DNA of 64,000 nt from Saccharopolyspora indica (GCF_027853965.1 NZ_JAQGLB010000002.1:681347-745346), one strand, 5' to 3'; positions 42,373 through 53,206 are shown, counted from the stretch's first letter. A program made the numbers and translations. Notes: generated by a model not told the origin, from the letters alone.

Positions 42373-42798
42373 ATGGGAACCGAGAACGTGCGCTTCGACA
42401 CCAAGATCGCCGTGCTGCTGCGCGATGACCTCGCGACCTGGCAGCGGCTGAACGTGACCGCCTTCGTCGTCAGCGGGCTCGGCGCGGCGGCACCCGAGCT
42501 GATCGGCGAGCCGTACGCCGACGCCGACGGTGTCCGTTACCTGCCGATGTTCCGCCAGCCCGTGCTGGTCTTCGAGGGGACGAAGGAGGTGCTGAGCGCC
42601 GCGCACCGCAAGGCGCTCTCCCGCTCGCTGCACACCGCGGTGTTCACCTCGGACCTGTTCAGCACCGGCAACGACCGGGACAACCGGGCTGCCGTGCGGG
42701 GGGTGGGCACCGAGCAGCTCGACCTGGTGGGGCTGGCGGTCCACGGGCCGCGCAACGCGGTGGACAAGATCCTCAAAGGCGCGCGGATGCATCCCTGA
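42373..42798 (+). CDS. DUF2000 family protein
   Basis: 141 aa: FDTKIAVLLRDDLATWQRLN, VTAFVVSGLGAA, RYLPMFRQPVLVFEG, and the C-terminal LDLVGLAVHGPRNAVDKILK. The family resembles peptidyl-tRNA hydrolase 2-like folds but has no established function. It is normally paired with a divergent AraC regulator, here degenerate. Confidence 0.82.
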   Translation: MGTENVRFDTKIAVLLRDDLATWQRLNVTAFVVSGLGAAAPELIGEPYADADGVRYLPMFRQPVLVFEGTKEVLSAAHRKALSRSLHTAVFTSDLFSTGNDRDNRAAVRGVGTEQLDLVGLAVHGPRNAVDKILKGARMHP

Positions 42799-42941
42799 CG
42801 GCGGCCGTTCGGCCCAATGACCCTGCCTCCCACCAGGGCGGATGCGGGTCGGCTCGGGGAAAGGCCTGATCCGCTCCGGGGCGCGGATCGCCCACGATCG
42901 CGACCGAGATCCGAAATGCGGATCGCGATCGGAGGTCCTCG

Positions 42942-44414
42942 ATGAGACGAGGGATGACGTCCGCCCTCGGAGTGCTGCTGGCCGCCGGTGCGACGCTGGG
43001 TGCCACCGTTCCGGTGGCCGCCGCCCCCGCACCCGCGCTCGACTGGCAGCCCTGCCCGGAGAACGCCGAAGTCCAGTGCGCGACCTTGCCGGTGCCGCTG
43101 GACTGGGCGAATCCGGATGGCGAGCAGATCGAGGTGGCCGTGGCGCGCCGCCCGGCCACCGACCCGGACCAGCGGATCGGTTCGCTGGTCTTCATGCCCG
43201 GTGGCCCGGGCGGCACCGGCGTCGACAGCCTGCTCGCGGGCTCGCCGTTCTCCCCGGAGCTGAGCTCGCGGTTCGACGTCATCAGCTACGACCCGCGCGG
43301 CTTCGGGCGCAGCAACCCGCTGCAGTGCGACACCGAACTGGTCCTGGCCGGGCCCGACATCCTGCCCGGCGGGCCGGAGAAGTTCGAGGAGATCAAGCGC
43401 TACAACCGGGAGGTCGCCGCGGACTGCCGCGCCCGCACCGGACCGATCATCGACCACATGGACGCGGTCAGCGTCGCCCGCGACATCGACGCGTTCCGGC
43501 AGGCGCTCGGCGAGGAGCAGCTCAGCCTCTACGGCATCTCCTACGGCACGCTGGTCGGGCAGATGTACGCGGAGAACTTCCCCGACCGGGTTCGCGCGCT
43601 CGTCCTCGACAGCGTCATGGACCACAGCCTCAGCGCCGGCGAATTCCTGGTCACCGAGGCGGAGACGGCCGAGGACTCCTTCACCGAGTTCGCCGAGTGG
43701 TGCGCGGAGAACACGCAGTGCGCGCTGAACGGCGAGGACGTCGGCGCGGTCTACGACGAGCTCTACAAGCGGGCCGAGGCGGGAGAACTGCACGCGCCGG
43801 GCGATCCCAGCACACCGATCGGTCCGGTGCAGCTGAGCAGCAGCACCCTCGGTGCCTTCTACGGGCCGAACTGGCAGCGCCTGGCGGACCAGCTCAAGGC
43901 GTTGCGCGACGACCAGCCCGCACCGACCGCGCTGGTGCTGCCCGAGACCATCCCGCACAACGTCGCCGCGTTCTGCGGCGACTGGAACATCGACATCGAC
44001 TCCGCCGAGCAGTACGCGCAGGAGTGGCAGCGGCAGAACGAAGCCGCGCCGCACATGCGGTTCGGCCTGGGCGGCGGAGTCGCGTGGGGCTGCATCGACT
44101 GGCCCTCGCCGGTCCAGAACCCGCAGCACGTGCCGCAGATCCGCACCGAAGCCCCGATCCTGGTCCTCAACGCCCAGCACGACCCGGCCACCGGGTACAA
44201 CTGGGCGACCAATGTGGACCGCCACGTCGAGCAGGCCACGCTGCTGACCTACGACGGCTGGGGCCACGGCGTCTACGGCCGCAGCGAGTGCACCACCTCG
44301 GCCGCGGACCGGTACTTCGCCGACGGCGTCGTGCCGCCGGAGGGCACGCACTGCGCCGCGGTCCCGCCCGAGGACAACCCGGCCGTCCGGCCCACGATCG
44401 GCTGGGGCGGGTGA
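42942..44414 (+). CDS. Secreted alpha/beta hydrolase, tripeptidyl aminopeptidase-like (TAP C-terminal domain)
   Basis: This 490-aa protein has an export signal (MTSALGVLLAAGATLGATVPVAAA). The alpha/beta-hydrolase core contains VFMPGGPGGTGVDSLL (oxyanion loop), ISYDPRGFGRSNPL and nucleophile Ser in LYGISYGTLVGQMY. The C-terminal TAP-like domain contains APILVLNAQHDPATGYNWAT (catalytic Asp) and YDGWGHGVYGRSECT (catalytic His). Relatives (SlpD/SlpE, Tap) release peptides from protein N-termini outside the cell. It sits inside the his region without an evident link to histidine synthesis. Confidence 0.9.
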   Translation: MRRGMTSALGVLLAAGATLGATVPVAAAPAPALDWQPCPENAEVQCATLPVPLDWANPDGEQIEVAVARRPATDPDQRIGSLVFMPGGPGGTGVDSLLAGSPFSPELSSRFDVISYDPRGFGRSNPLQCDTELVLAGPDILPGGPEKFEEIKRYNREVAADCRARTGPIIDHMDAVSVARDIDAFRQALGEEQLSLYGISYGTLVGQMYAENFPDRVRALVLDSVMDHSLSAGEFLVTEAETAEDSFTEFAEWCAENTQCALNGEDVGAVYDELYKRAEAGELHAPGDPSTPIGPVQLSSSTLGAFYGPNWQRLADQLKALRDDQPAPTALVLPETIPHNVAAFCGDWNIDIDSAEQYAQEWQRQNEAAPHMRFGLGGGVAWGCIDWPSPVQNPQHVPQIRTEAPILVLNAQHDPATGYNWATNVDRHVEQATLLTYDGWGHGVYGRSECTTSAADRYFADGVVPPEGTHCAAVPPEDNPAVRPTIGWGG

Positions 44415-44416
44415 TG

Positions 44417-44438
44417 GTCAATTTCGTACGAAATTGAC
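44417..44438. repeat. 22-bp palindrome, family E, copy 1
   Basis: Perfect palindrome gtcaatttcgt-acgaaattgac beginning 2 bp after the peptidase stop codon. Copies 2 and 3 are at 51804 and 51842. Confidence 0.85.
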
Positions 44439-44519
44439 GTCCACTGAGGCGGGAGTGGCGGTTTCGCGCGAAATCGCCCCGTGCACCGCGCCGCGCGGCC
44501 GTGTCTCTACCCTGGTGGC

Positions 44520-45293
44520 ATGGCCGTTGCGGTGCGTGTGATCCCCTGCTTGGACGTCGATCAGGGGCGGGTCGTCAAAGGTGTCAACTTCACCGACCTC
44601 CGGGATGCGGGCGACCCCGTCGAGCTCGCCAGGGCCTACGACGCGGAGGGCGCCGACGAGCTGACCTTCCTGGACGTCACGGCCTCCTCCGGCAACCGGG
44701 AGACCACCTTCGACGTGGTCGGCCGCACCGCCGAGCAGGTGTTCATCCCGCTGACCGTCGGCGGCGGCGTGCGCAGCACCGAGGACATCAACCGGCTGCT
44801 GCGCGCCGGGGCGGACAAGGTCAGCCTCAACACCGCGGCGATCGCCCGGCCCGAGCTGCTCAGCGAGGCCTCGCAGCGCTTCGGCGCCCAGTGCGTGGTG
44901 CTGTCGGTCGACGCGCGCCGGGTGCCCGAGGGCGGGCAGCCCACGGCATCCGGCTACGAGGTCACCACGCACGGCGGTCGGCGCGGCACCGGGATCTGCG
45001 CGGTCGAGTGGGCGGCCAGGGGCCAGCAGCTCGGCGTCGGCGAGATCCTGCTGAACTCGATGGACGCCGACGGCACCAAGGCCGGTTTCGACCTGGAGAT
45101 GATCCGCGCGGTGCGGGCCGTCGTGGACGTGCCGCTGATCGCCAGCGGCGGTGCCGGAGCGGTGGAGCACTTCGCCCCGGCGGTGCGCGCGGGCGCGGAC
45201 GCGGTGCTCGCGGCCAGCGTGTTCCACTTCGGACAGCTGAAGATCAGCGATGTCAAGAACGCCATGCGGGCGGAAGGGATCACGGTGCGATGA
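44520..45293 (+). CDS. hisF: Imidazole glycerol phosphate synthase, cyclase subunit
   Basis: This 257-aa TIM barrel has catalytic Asp residues in [18 protein letters not shown] and [15 protein letters not shown], with phosphate loops [12 protein letters not shown] and [12 protein letters not shown]. It uses ammonia from HisH to make IGP and AICAR. The ATG at 44520 gives the canonical N-terminus. hisI overlaps the stop (ATGA). Confidence 0.97.
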   Translation: MAVAVRVIPCLDVDQGRVVKGVNFTDLRDAGDPVELARAYDAEGADELTFLDVTASSGNRETTFDVVGRTAEQVFIPLTVGGGVRSTEDINRLLRAGADKVSLNTAAIARPELLSEASQRFGAQCVVLSVDARRVPEGGQPTASGYEVTTHGGRRGTGICAVEWAARGQQLGVGEILLNSMDADGTKAGFDLEMIRAVRAVVDVPLIASGGAGAVEHFAPAVRAGADAVLAASVFHFGQLKISDVKNAMRAEGITVR

Positions 45294-45640
45294 GCGGTCT
45301 GGACCCGGCGATCGCGGCTCGCCTCAAGCGCAACGCCGACGGGCTGGTCGCCGCGATCGCGCAGCAGCGCGGCACCGGCGAGGTGCTGATGATGGCGTGG
45401 ATGGACGACGAGGCGCTGCACCGCACCCTCATCACCCGCCGCGCCACCTACTTCTCCCGCAGCCGCCAGCAGTACTGGGTCAAGGGCGAGACCTCGGGCC
45501 ACACCCAGCAGGTCCACGAGGTCCGCCTGGACTGCGACGGGGACACGATCCTGCTGGTCGTGGACCAGGAAGGGGCGGCCTGCCACACCGGCGACCGCAC
45601 CTGCTTCGACGCGGACGTCCTGCTGTCGGCCGAGCGCTGA
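45290..45640 (+). CDS. hisI: Phosphoribosyl-AMP cyclohydrolase
   Basis: This 116-aa single-domain enzyme has no fused pyrophosphohydrolase. Motifs: [40 protein letters not shown], the Mg site [14 protein letters not shown] and zinc cysteines in [12 protein letters not shown]. It opens the purine ring in step 3 of histidine synthesis. The start overlaps the hisF stop. Confidence 0.97.
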   Translation: MSGLDPAIAARLKRNADGLVAAIAQQRGTGEVLMMAWMDDEALHRTLITRRATYFSRSRQQYWVKGETSGHTQQVHEVRLDCDGDTILLVVDQEGAACHTGDRTCFDADVLLSAER

Positions 45641-45654
45641 CACCCGGACCAGGT

Positions 45655-45688
45655 GATTTCAGTGGAACGTCCGATTTCCGTTGAAATC
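45655..45688. repeat. Palindromic repeat, family D, copy 3
   Basis: Arms gatttcagtggaa and tttccgttgaaatc with one mismatch, in the gap between hisI and the convergent TetR gene. Confidence 0.75.
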
Positions 45689-45729
45689 GCGTCCTGCCCG
45701 CCGCCGACGGAGCTGTCCACCGGGTCGGC

Positions 45730-46341
45730 TCAGTCGAGGGCTCCGGTGAGGTAGCGCTGGAGGTTGGGGCCGATCGCGGCCACCACCGTGTCGTGGTCGG
45801 CTGAGGCCAGGGGCTCCAGGCGGACCACGTAGCGGGCCATGCCCAGGCCGACGATCTGCGATCCGCACAGCGCGCCGCGCAGGTCCGGCTGGTCCACGCC
45901 GAGCGCCTTGATCAGCTTCTCGAACATCACGTTCTGGATGAACTCCCGGAGCATCGCCACCGCGTTCTCATTGGTCGCGATGCTGCGCACCAGCGCCGCG
46001 AACTGGCCGCCCTCGGCGTTGTCCCACACCGTCAGGAACCGCCGCAGCAGCCGCTCGGCCAGCTGATCCCGGTCCCCGGCCAGCAGCTGCGGCACCACCT
46101 CCGCCGGGTTCACCGGGATGTGCACCGCCGCGGAGAACAGCCCCGCCTTGCCGCCGAACCAGTGGTTGACCATCGCCGGGTCGACCCCGGCCTGCGCCGC
46201 GATGGCGCGGACGGTGGCGGCGTCGTAGCCCTGCTCGGTGAACACCTCGCGCGCCGCCGCCAGCAACGCGGCCTTGGTGTCCGCACCGCTGCGCCGCCGT
46301 CCGCGCCGCTTCGGTTCGGTGCCGTTCGTTCCACTGCTCAC
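45730..46341 (-). CDS. TetR family transcriptional regulator
   Basis: 203 aa from GTG at 46341 (ggatgagcgg upstream). The basic N-terminus ([20 protein letters not shown]) leads into the HTH ([34 protein letters not shown]). The C-terminal domain ([20 protein letters not shown], then [20 protein letters not shown]) is the type found in many actinobacterial TetR proteins next to trpE or transport genes. It is divergent from trpE, but no clear operator is visible in the 89-bp gap, so control of trpE is uncertain. Confidence 0.9.
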   Translation of the reverse strand: MSSGTNGTEPKRRGRRRSGADTKAALLAAAREVFTEQGYDAATVRAIAAQAGVDPAMVNHWFGGKAGLFSAAVHIPVNPAEVVPQLLAGDRDQLAERLLRRFLTVWDNAEGGQFAALVRSIATNENAVAMLREFIQNVMFEKLIKALGVDQPDLRGALCGSQIVGLGMARYVVRLEPLASADHDTVVAAIGPNLQRYLTGALD

Positions 46342-46430
46342 CCGCTCATCCTGGCCGCTGCGGCGGTGCGGGGGCAAAGCGGTGCGGAGGGCGCGCGCGA
46401 GCCGGAACGGGTGCGCGGCACAATGACGGC

Positions 46431-48008
46431 ATGGTCGGCGACGGTGATATCGGCTCAATCAGTCCCGGACGCGAGGAGTTCCGCGCCCTCGCCGCGGACC
46501 GCCGGGTGATCCCGGTGGTGCGGCGGCTGCTCGCGGACGACGAGACCCCGCTCGGGGTGTACCGCAAGCTCGCCGGGAACCGCCCCGGGACGTTCCTGTT
46601 CGAATCCGCCGAGAACGGGCGCTCCTGGTCGCGATGGTCCTTCGTCGGTGCCCGCAGCGCCGCCGCGCTGACCGTCCGCGACGGCGAGGCGCACTGGACC
46701 GGCACCCCGCCCACCGGCCTGCCCCAGGGCGGCGACCCGCTGCAGGCGCTGCGCGAGACGGTCCGGCTGCTGCAGACCGATCCGCTGCCCGGCCTGCCGC
46801 CGCTGACCGGTGGCATGGTCGGCTACCTCGGCTACGACGCGGTGCGCCGCCTGGAGCGGCTGCCCGAGCTCACCGAGGACGACCTGCGGATCCCCGAGCT
46901 GGTGATGCTGCTGGCCACCGACCTGGCCGCGCTGGACCACCACGAGGGCACCATCACCCTGATCGCCAACGCGGTGAACTGGGACGACAGCCCGGAGCGC
47001 GTCGACGCCGCCTACGACGACGCGGTGCGCAGGCTCGATGAGATGACCGAGCAGCTGTGCACGCCGTCGGCGCCCACGGTGGCGGCCTTCTCCCGGCCGA
47101 ACCCGCAGTTCGTCCGCCGCCGCGAGCCCGAGGAGCACTACGCGGCGGTGGAGAAGGCGAAGGAGGCGATCCGCGCCGGCGAGGCGTTCCAGGTCGTGGT
47201 CTCCCAGCGCTTCGAGATGTCCACCAGCGCCGACGCGCTGGACATCTACCGCGTCCTGCGCACCACCAACCCCAGCCCGTACATGTACCTGCTGCGGCTG
47301 GAGGCACCCGACGGCGGTACTCCGTTCGACATCGTCGGCTCCAGCCCGGAGTCGCTGGTGACGGTGCGCGACGGCCAGGCCACCACGCACCCGATCGCCG
47401 GGACCCGCTGGCGCGGCGCCGACGAGGACGAGGACTCGCTGCTGGAGAAGGAGCTGCTCAACGACGACAAGGAGCGCGCCGAGCACCTGATGCTCGTCGA
47501 CCTCGGCCGCAACGACCTGGGCCGGGTCTGCAAGCCGGGTTCGGTGCACGTCGTCGACTTCTTCCGCATCGAGCGCTACAGCCACGTCATGCACATCGTG
47601 TCGACCGTGACCGGGCAGCTGGCCGACGACAAGACGGCCTTCGACGCGATCGCCGCCTGCTTCCCGGCGGGCACCCTCTCCGGTGCGCCCAAGCCGCGCG
47701 CGCTGGAGCTGATCGAGGAGCTGGAGCCCACGCGGCGCGCCCAGTACGGCGGCGTGGTCGGCTACCTGGACTTCGCGGGCGACGCCGATACCGCGATCGC
47801 GATCCGCACCGCGCTGGTCCGCGACGGCAAGGCCTACGTGCAGGCGGGCGGCGGGATCGTGGCCGACTCGGACCCGGTCGCGGAGGACCAGGAGTGCCTG
47901 AACAAGGCGCGCGCGGTGCTCAACGCGGTCGCGACGGCGGAGACGCTGGCCCGTCCGGGCGGCGAGCAGGTGACGGAGGAGCGGGTTGACCACCGAGCCG
48001 GGATCTGA
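46431..48008 (+). CDS. trpE: Anthranilate synthase component I
   Basis: This 525-aa chorismate-utilising enzyme has the N-terminal Trp-binding region [20 protein letters not shown] and [18 protein letters not shown]. The C-terminal catalytic domain has [57 protein letters not shown] and [14 protein letters not shown]. The LLES/SW-type motif suggests feedback inhibition by tryptophan. The amidotransferase subunit is not encoded nearby. The following membrane protein gene overlaps its 3' end. Confidence 0.96.
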   Translation: MVGDGDIGSISPGREEFRALAADRRVIPVVRRLLADDETPLGVYRKLAGNRPGTFLFESAENGRSWSRWSFVGARSAAALTVRDGEAHWTGTPPTGLPQGGDPLQALRETVRLLQTDPLPGLPPLTGGMVGYLGYDAVRRLERLPELTEDDLRIPELVMLLATDLAALDHHEGTITLIANAVNWDDSPERVDAAYDDAVRRLDEMTEQLCTPSAPTVAAFSRPNPQFVRRREPEEHYAAVEKAKEAIRAGEAFQVVVSQRFEMSTSADALDIYRVLRTTNPSPYMYLLRLEAPDGGTPFDIVGSSPESLVTVRDGQATTHPIAGTRWRGADEDEDSLLEKELLNDDKERAEHLMLVDLGRNDLGRVCKPGSVHVVDFFRIERYSHVMHIVSTVTGQLADDKTAFDAIAACFPAGTLSGAPKPRALELIEELEPTRRAQYGGVVGYLDFAGDADTAIAIRTALVRDGKAYVQAGGGIVADSDPVAEDQECLNKARAVLNAVATAETLARPGGEQVTEERVDHRAGI

Positions 48009-48591
48009 ACCGAGCCGGTCCAGGGGACTGCTGTGGCTGGTCGTGCTGCTGGCGCTGGCCGCGGCCGGGGCGTTGTGGGGTGCCAGCGGCCTGACCTGGG
48101 CCGAACAGCTGTTCCGCGGCTCGTTCGGCAACGAGGTCCTGGTCGGGCTGACGGGCGCGGACCTGCGCCCGGAGCTGGTGCCGATGGCGTTGGCGTCGCT
48201 GGCCGCGGTGGCGGCGGTGCTCGCCACCGGAGGCTGGCTGCGGCGCGTGGTGGGCGTGCTGGTGCTCGTCGCGGGTGCTGCGCTGGCCTGGCGGTCGGTG
48301 CAGGCCTTCACCGGCGGTCTGGCGGTGCGGAGCGCGCCGTCGGCGCCGCCGGGCAGCGCTCCGGTCGGTGAGGTCGCCGCGCAGCCCTACGGGCCGCTGC
48401 TGGTGCTGACCGCCGCGGTGCTGCTGGTCGTGGCCGGGGCGTTGGTGCTGCTCCGGGCCGGGCGGATGCCTGCGATGGGTGCCAAGTACTCGGCGCCCGG
48501 GACGGCGAAGCGGAAATCCCACGATCCGGACCGGCAGATGTGGCAGGACCTGGACGCCGGTCGCGATCCGACCGACGACCAGGATCGCTGA
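47986..48591 (+). CDS. Tryptophan-biosynthesis-associated membrane protein (Trp operon hypothetical family)
   Basis: The TTG start at 47986 overlaps trpE by 23 bp and has gaggagcggg upstream. The 201-aa product has four hydrophobic segments ([79 protein letters not shown]) and a charged tail ([19 protein letters not shown]). Proteins of this kind sit between trpE and trpC across actinobacteria; the function is unknown. Confidence 0.87.
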   Translation: MTTEPGSEPSRSRGLLWLVVLLALAAAGALWGASGLTWAEQLFRGSFGNEVLVGLTGADLRPELVPMALASLAAVAAVLATGGWLRRVVGVLVLVAGAALAWRSVQAFTGGLAVRSAPSAPPGSAPVGEVAAQPYGPLLVLTAAVLLVVAGALVLLRAGRMPAMGAKYSAPGTAKRKSHDPDRQMWQDLDAGRDPTDDQDR

Positions 48592-48778
48592 ATTTATTTC
48601 AAGTTTCCCCGTGATGTCGGAAAACGCAGTTCGGCACGGTTCCGAACACCCGCACCGGCCGCGCGCAAGGGCCGAAGGTCCTTGCTGCGCTGGGACGTTC
48701 CGGACACCCCTTGATGGGCCGGGGCCCGGGCGAGGTTTAGCATCGGCCATGCGACGGCACGGCGGGAAGGGGAGTGTC

Positions 48779-48874
48779 GTGATCGAGCGCAATGAGTTCA
48801 TCTGCGCATCCAGCTCGTGGTTGAGGGACTTGCGGGTAGCTGTTCGGGGCAGGGCCGGCGAGGTGTTCGCGTGA
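48779..48874 (+). CDS. Short ORF translationally coupled to trpC (31 aa)
   Basis: GTG-initiated frame with a strong gggaaggggag ribosome binding site, encoding [20 protein letters not shown] plus [11 protein letters not shown]. Its stop overlaps the trpC GTG (GTGA). It has a single Trp codon near the middle. It may be a leader peptide, a coupling device or a conserved small protein; I recognise no family. Confidence 0.5.
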   Translation: MIERNEFICASSSWLRDLRVAVRGRAGEVFA

Positions 48875-49683
48875 CCGTTCTGGAATCCATCATCGAAGGC
48901 GTTCGCGAGGATCTTGCAGTTCGCGAATCCGCGATTCCGTTCGACGAGATCAAGCAGCTGTCCGCGGCGGCGACGCCGCCGCACGACGTGCTCGCGGCGC
49001 TGAAGGCGCCGGGCGTGGGCGTCATCGCGGAGGTCAAGCGGCGCAGCCCGTCCAAGGGCGAGCTGGCCGAGATCGGTGAGCCGGCCGAGCTGGCCGCCGA
49101 CTACGCCGACGCCGGGGCGCGGGTGATCAGCGTCCTCACCGAGGGACGCCGGTTCGGCGGATCGCTGGCCGACTTCGACGCGGTGCGCGCGCGGGTCGTC
49201 GGCACGCCGCTGCTGCGCAAGGACTTCATCGTCAGCCCGTACCAGGTGCACGAGGCCCGCGCGCACGGCGCGGACATGGTGCTGCTGATCGTCGCGGCCC
49301 TGGAGCAGAACGCGCTGGAAGCGCTGCTGGACCGGGTCGAGTCGCTGGGCATGACGGCGCTGGTCGAGGTGCACACCGCGGAGGAGGCCGACCGCGCGCT
49401 GGAGGCCGGCGCGAAAGTGATTGGCATCAACGCCCGCAACCTGCATACGCTCGAGGTCGACCGCGACGTGTTCGGCCGGATCGCGCCGGGTCTGCCGCAG
49501 CACATCCTCAAGATCGCCGAGTCCGGAGTTCGCGGGCCCAGCGACCTGATGGCCTACGCGGGCTCGGGTGCGGACGCGGTGCTGGTGGGCGAAGGCCTGG
49601 TGACCAGCGATAATCCCAAGACGGCCGTCACCCAGCTGGTGACCGCCGGGTCGCACCCCGCATGCCCGCGGCCGAGCCGGTGA
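48871..49683 (+). CDS. trpC: Indole-3-glycerol phosphate synthase
   Basis: This 270-aa TIM barrel starts at GTG coupled to the short ORF. Catalytic residues lie in [17 protein letters not shown] (Glu and Lys), [20 protein letters not shown] (Lys), [14 protein letters not shown] (Glu), [14 protein letters not shown] (Asn) and [12 protein letters not shown] (Glu, Ser). There is no fused TrpF domain. It converts CdRP to indole-3-glycerol phosphate. Confidence 0.97.
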   Translation: MTVLESIIEGVREDLAVRESAIPFDEIKQLSAAATPPHDVLAALKAPGVGVIAEVKRRSPSKGELAEIGEPAELAADYADAGARVISVLTEGRRFGGSLADFDAVRARVVGTPLLRKDFIVSPYQVHEARAHGADMVLLIVAALEQNALEALLDRVESLGMTALVEVHTAEEADRALEAGAKVIGINARNLHTLEVDRDVFGRIAPGLPQHILKIAESGVRGPSDLMAYAGSGADAVLVGEGLVTSDNPKTAVTQLVTAGSHPACPRPSR

Positions 49684-49723
49684 CCGGGCGGCGCGGGGTC
49701 GGCGAGGCACAGGAGGTAGGGCA

Positions 49724-50992
49724 ATGACCGTGGGGGCGGACACCGCGCGCGCACACCGCCAGGGCAAGGCCGTGCCGGAAGGGCACGACCCTGACGAGCG
49801 CGGGCACTTCGGGGAGTACGGCGGCCGGTTCATGCCGGAGGCGCTGATCGCGGCGCAGGACGAGCTGGCCGCCGAGTACGCCAAGGCGCAGCAGGACCCG
49901 GAGTACCTCGCCGAGCTCGACGACCTGCTGCGCAACTACGCGGGGCGCCCGTCGCTGCTGACCGAGGCCAAGCGCTTCGCCGAGCACGCGGGCGGCGCGC
50001 GGATCCTGCTCAAGCGGGAGGACCTCAACCACACCGGCTCGCACAAGATCAACAACGTGCTGGGTCAGGCGCTGCTGGTCAAGCGGATGGGCAAGCGCCG
50101 GGTCATCGCCGAGACCGGCGCCGGGCAGCACGGCGTGGCCACCGCCACCGCCTGCGCGCTGCTCGGCCTCGAGTGCGTGATCTACATGGGCAAGGTCGAC
50201 ACCGAGCGGCAGGCCCTCAACGTGGCGCGGATGCGGCTGTTGGGCGCGGAGGTCATCCCGGTCAGCAACGGCTCGGCGACGCTCAAGGACGCGATCAACG
50301 AGGCGCTGCGGGACTGGGTCGCCAACGTCGACCACACCCACTACCTGCTGGGCACCGCCGCGGGCGCGCACCCGTTCCCGATGATGGTCCGCAACTTCCA
50401 CCGGATCATCGGCGACGAGGCCCGCGAGCAGGCGCTGGCGATGACCGGCAGGCTGCCCGACGCGGTCGTCGCCTGCGTCGGCGGCGGTTCCAACGCGATC
50501 GGCATCTTCCACGGCTTCATCGACGACGCAGGCGTGCGGCTGGTCGGGTTCGAACCGGCCGGGCACGGCATCGACTCCGGCGAGCACGGCGCGACCCTCG
50601 GCGAGGGCACGCCCGGCACGCTGCACGGCGCCCGCTCCTACCTGCTGCAGGACGACGACGGGCAGGTCGTCGAGGCCTACTCGATCTCCGCCGGGCTGGA
50701 CTACCCGGGCGTCGGGCCGGAGCACTCGTACCTGAAGGACACCGGCCGCGCCGAGTACCGGTCGGTGACCGACGACGAGGCCATGCAGGCGTTCAAGCTG
50801 CTCTCGCGCACCGAGGGCATCATCCCGGCGATCGAGTCCGCGCACGCGCTGGCCGGGGCGCTGGAGCTCGGCAAGGAGCTCGGACCGGAGGCGATCATCG
50901 TGGTCAGCCTCTCCGGGCGCGGCGACAAGGACATGGACACCGCGGCGAAGTACTTCGGGCTCGTCGACGAGGCTCAGGAGGATGCGCGGTGA
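49724..50992 (+). CDS. trpB: Tryptophan synthase beta subunit
   Basis: This 422-aa PLP enzyme starts with a somewhat long N-terminus before [15 protein letters not shown]. The Schiff-base Lys108 is in [16 protein letters not shown]; other motifs are [34 protein letters not shown] (PLP phosphate loop) and [13 protein letters not shown]. It condenses indole with serine. trpA overlaps its stop. Confidence 0.98.
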   Translation: MTVGADTARAHRQGKAVPEGHDPDERGHFGEYGGRFMPEALIAAQDELAAEYAKAQQDPEYLAELDDLLRNYAGRPSLLTEAKRFAEHAGGARILLKREDLNHTGSHKINNVLGQALLVKRMGKRRVIAETGAGQHGVATATACALLGLECVIYMGKVDTERQALNVARMRLLGAEVIPVSNGSATLKDAINEALRDWVANVDHTHYLLGTAAGAHPFPMMVRNFHRIIGDEAREQALAMTGRLPDAVVACVGGGSNAIGIFHGFIDDAGVRLVGFEPAGHGIDSGEHGATLGEGTPGTLHGARSYLLQDDDGQVVEAYSISAGLDYPGVGPEHSYLKDTGRAEYRSVTDDEAMQAFKLLSRTEGIIPAIESAHALAGALELGKELGPEAIIVVSLSGRGDKDMDTAAKYFGLVDEAQEDAR

Positions 50993-51780
50993 GCCTGCGC
51001 GAGGTTTTCCAGACCTGCCGGGAGGAGCAGCGCGCCGCGCTGATCGGCTACCTGCCCGCCGGGTTCCCGACGGTGGCGGAGTCCAAGGAGCTCTTCGGCG
51101 CGATGCTGACCGGCGACGGCTCGGCGGGCTGCGACATCGTCGAGGTCGGCATCCCGTTCTCCGACCCGGTGATGGACGGTCCCACCGTCCAGGCGGCCAG
51201 TGACAAGGCGCTGCGCGCGGGCTTCCGGCTGCGCGACACCTTCGACGTGGTCTCCTCGATCGCCGAGGCGGGCGGGCGCGCGGTGGTGATGACCTACTGG
51301 AACCCCGTGCACCACTACGGCGTGAACGCCTTCGCCCGCGACCTCAAGGCCGCGGGCGGGCTCGGCGTGATCACCCCGGACCTGATCCCGGACGAGGGCG
51401 AGGACTGGATCGCCGCCACCGACGAGCACGGCCTGGACCGGATCTTCCTGGTCGCCCCGTCCTCCACCGAGGAGCGGCTGGCCCTGACGGCGAAGGCCAC
51501 CAGCGGATTCGTCTACGCGGCATCGGTGATGGGCGTGACCGGCGCCCGCTCGAGCGTCGGCTCGGCGGCTGCGGGCCTGGTCCAGCGCACCCGCGCGCAC
51601 ACGGACCTGCCGATCGGCGTCGGCCTCGGCGTGCGCTCCGGCGAGCAAGCGGCCGAGATCGCTGCCTACGCGGACGGCGTGATCGTCGGATCGGCCTTCG
51701 TGACCGCCGCTGAGCAGGGCGGCGTCGCCGGAGTCCGCGACCTCACCGCGGAACTCGCCCGAGGCGTCCGCAGCCGCTGA
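50989..51780 (+). CDS. trpA: Tryptophan synthase alpha subunit
   Basis: 263 aa, starting at GTG overlapping the trpB stop. The catalytic Glu lies in [20 protein letters not shown] with the following Asp; [32 protein letters not shown] and [22 protein letters not shown] carry substrate and phosphate contacts. It cleaves indole-3-glycerol phosphate and channels indole to TrpB. Confidence 0.98.
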   Translation: MSLREVFQTCREEQRAALIGYLPAGFPTVAESKELFGAMLTGDGSAGCDIVEVGIPFSDPVMDGPTVQAASDKALRAGFRLRDTFDVVSSIAEAGGRAVVMTYWNPVHHYGVNAFARDLKAAGGLGVITPDLIPDEGEDWIAATDEHGLDRIFLVAPSSTEERLALTAKATSGFVYAASVMGVTGARSSVGSAAAGLVQRTRAHTDLPIGVGLGVRSGEQAAEIAAYADGVIVGSAFVTAAEQGGVAGVRDLTAELARGVRSR

Positions 51781-51803
51781 AGTGTGGCGTCACCCGGGGC
51801 GGT

Positions 51804-51863
51804 GTCAATTTCGCACGAAATTGACGTTCACCCGGGTGACGGTCAATTTCGTACGAAATTGAC
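51804..51863. repeat. Two 22-bp palindromes, family E (copies 2 and 3)
   Basis: gtcaatttcgcacgaaattgac (51804-51825) and gtcaatttcgtacgaaattgac (51842-51863) flank gttcacccgggtgacg, itself a small palindrome. They lie 23 bp after trpA and may end the trp transcript. Nothing else is identifiable between 51781 and 52031. Confidence 0.88.
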
Positions 51864-52031
51864 ACCCCGCCGCCGGTCGGGAGCCGCGGACCGCGCAGGA
51901 CTCCGCGAGTAGGCCGATCGGGTGTGCGCGTTGGGCCGTCCGCTGCATCTGGCGGGCGAGTGCTCGGTTCTCCGCTGGTGCACACCGGGGGCCGCGCGTT
52001 CCGCGCCGGGGCGACCGATACCGTTAGCCCC

Positions 52032-53147
52032 GTGAGTGCCCCGGTTGCCGCCACGGCGAATTCGTTCTTGGCCACCATCCCGAGCCCGTCGCAAGGGGTT
52101 TGGTACATCGGCCCGATTCCGCTGCGCGCGTACGCGCTGTGCATCATCGCGGGCATCGTCGCCGCGGTCTGGATCGGCAGCCGCCGCTGGGTGGCGCGCG
52201 GTGGCGCCGAAGGCACGGTCATCGACATCGCGGTCTTCGCGGTGCCGTTCGGCCTGATCGGCGGCCGTCTTTACCACGTGGCCACGGACTGGCACAAGTA
52301 CTTCGGCCCGGACCGCAACCCGCTGGACGCGCTCAAGGTCTGGGAAGGTGGCCTGGGCATCTGGGGCGCCGTCGCACTCGGCGCCGTGGGCGCCTGGATC
52401 GGCTGCCGCCGCCGGGGCGTCCCGCTGGCCGCGTTCGCCGACGCCGTCGCGCCCGGCATCATCCTGGCGCAGGCCATCGGCCGCCTCGGCAACTGGTTCA
52501 ACCAGGAGCTCTACGGCGCCGCGACGACCGTGCCGTGGGGCCTGGAGATCTACCGGCGCGTCGACCCGGCCACCGGCCTCAACGACCCCATCGGCGGCGT
52601 GGCGCTGGACCACACCCCGATCACCGTCGTGCACCCGACGTTCCTCTACGAGCTGCTGTGGAACCTGCTGGTCTTCGGCCTGATCATCTGGGCCGACCGC
52701 AAGTTCCGGATGGGCCGCGGCCGGGTGTTCGCGCTCTACGTCGCGGGCTACACCCTCGGCCGACTGTGGATCGAGATGATGCGCACCGACGAGGCCACCC
52801 TCGTCATGGGCATCCGAATCAACGTCTTCACCTCCCTGATCGTCTTCGCCGGTGCGGTGCTCTACCTGGTGCTGGTGCGCGGCAAGCGCGAGGACCCCGA
52901 GCTGCTGAAGGGCAAGCCGGAGCACGGCGAAGCCCCGGCGGAGCCGGTGGAGCCCGCCGAGCCGGAGGCGAAGGCTGAGCCGGAGGCGAAAGCCGACGCG
53001 GCGGAGCCGGATGAGCCGAAGGCGGACGAGCCGGAGGCGAAGGAGCCTGAGGCGACCGAGCCGAAGGCGGCCGAGGCGAAAGCCGAGGACGCCGAAGGCG
53101 ATTCGCAGGCTCGCAGCGCCGGAGGCGCGAAGAGCGAGAAGGACTGA
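52032..53147 (+). CDS. lgt: Prolipoprotein diacylglyceryl transferase
   Basis: This 371-aa polytopic membrane enzyme adds diacylglycerol to lipobox cysteines. Motifs: [40 protein letters not shown], the Lgt signature [20 protein letters not shown], and [18 protein letters not shown]. The last about 80 residues are a low-complexity acidic tail with repeats like [20 protein letters not shown], absent from the catalytic family core. The GTG at 52032 gives the family-typical N-terminus. A position after trpA is usual in actinobacteria. Confidence 0.96.
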   Translation: MSAPVAATANSFLATIPSPSQGVWYIGPIPLRAYALCIIAGIVAAVWIGSRRWVARGGAEGTVIDIAVFAVPFGLIGGRLYHVATDWHKYFGPDRNPLDALKVWEGGLGIWGAVALGAVGAWIGCRRRGVPLAAFADAVAPGIILAQAIGRLGNWFNQELYGAATTVPWGLEIYRRVDPATGLNDPIGGVALDHTPITVVHPTFLYELLWNLLVFGLIIWADRKFRMGRGRVFALYVAGYTLGRLWIEMMRTDEATLVMGIRINVFTSLIVFAGAVLYLVLVRGKREDPELLKGKPEHGEAPAEPVEPAEPEAKAEPEAKADAAEPDEPKADEPEAKEPEATEPKAAEAKAEDAEGDSQARSAGGAKSEKD

Positions 53148-53206
53148 GCATCGGGCCGCGCTGAGTGCGCGGCCCGTCTCGTTCTGCCGCTCTGCGCGGC
53201 CGGGCG

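Noticed and set aside
46342..46430. Trp attenuator or T-box upstream of trpE
   Set aside because: The gap is only 89 bp and holds no Trp-rich leader peptide, T-box sequence or terminator/antiterminator pair.
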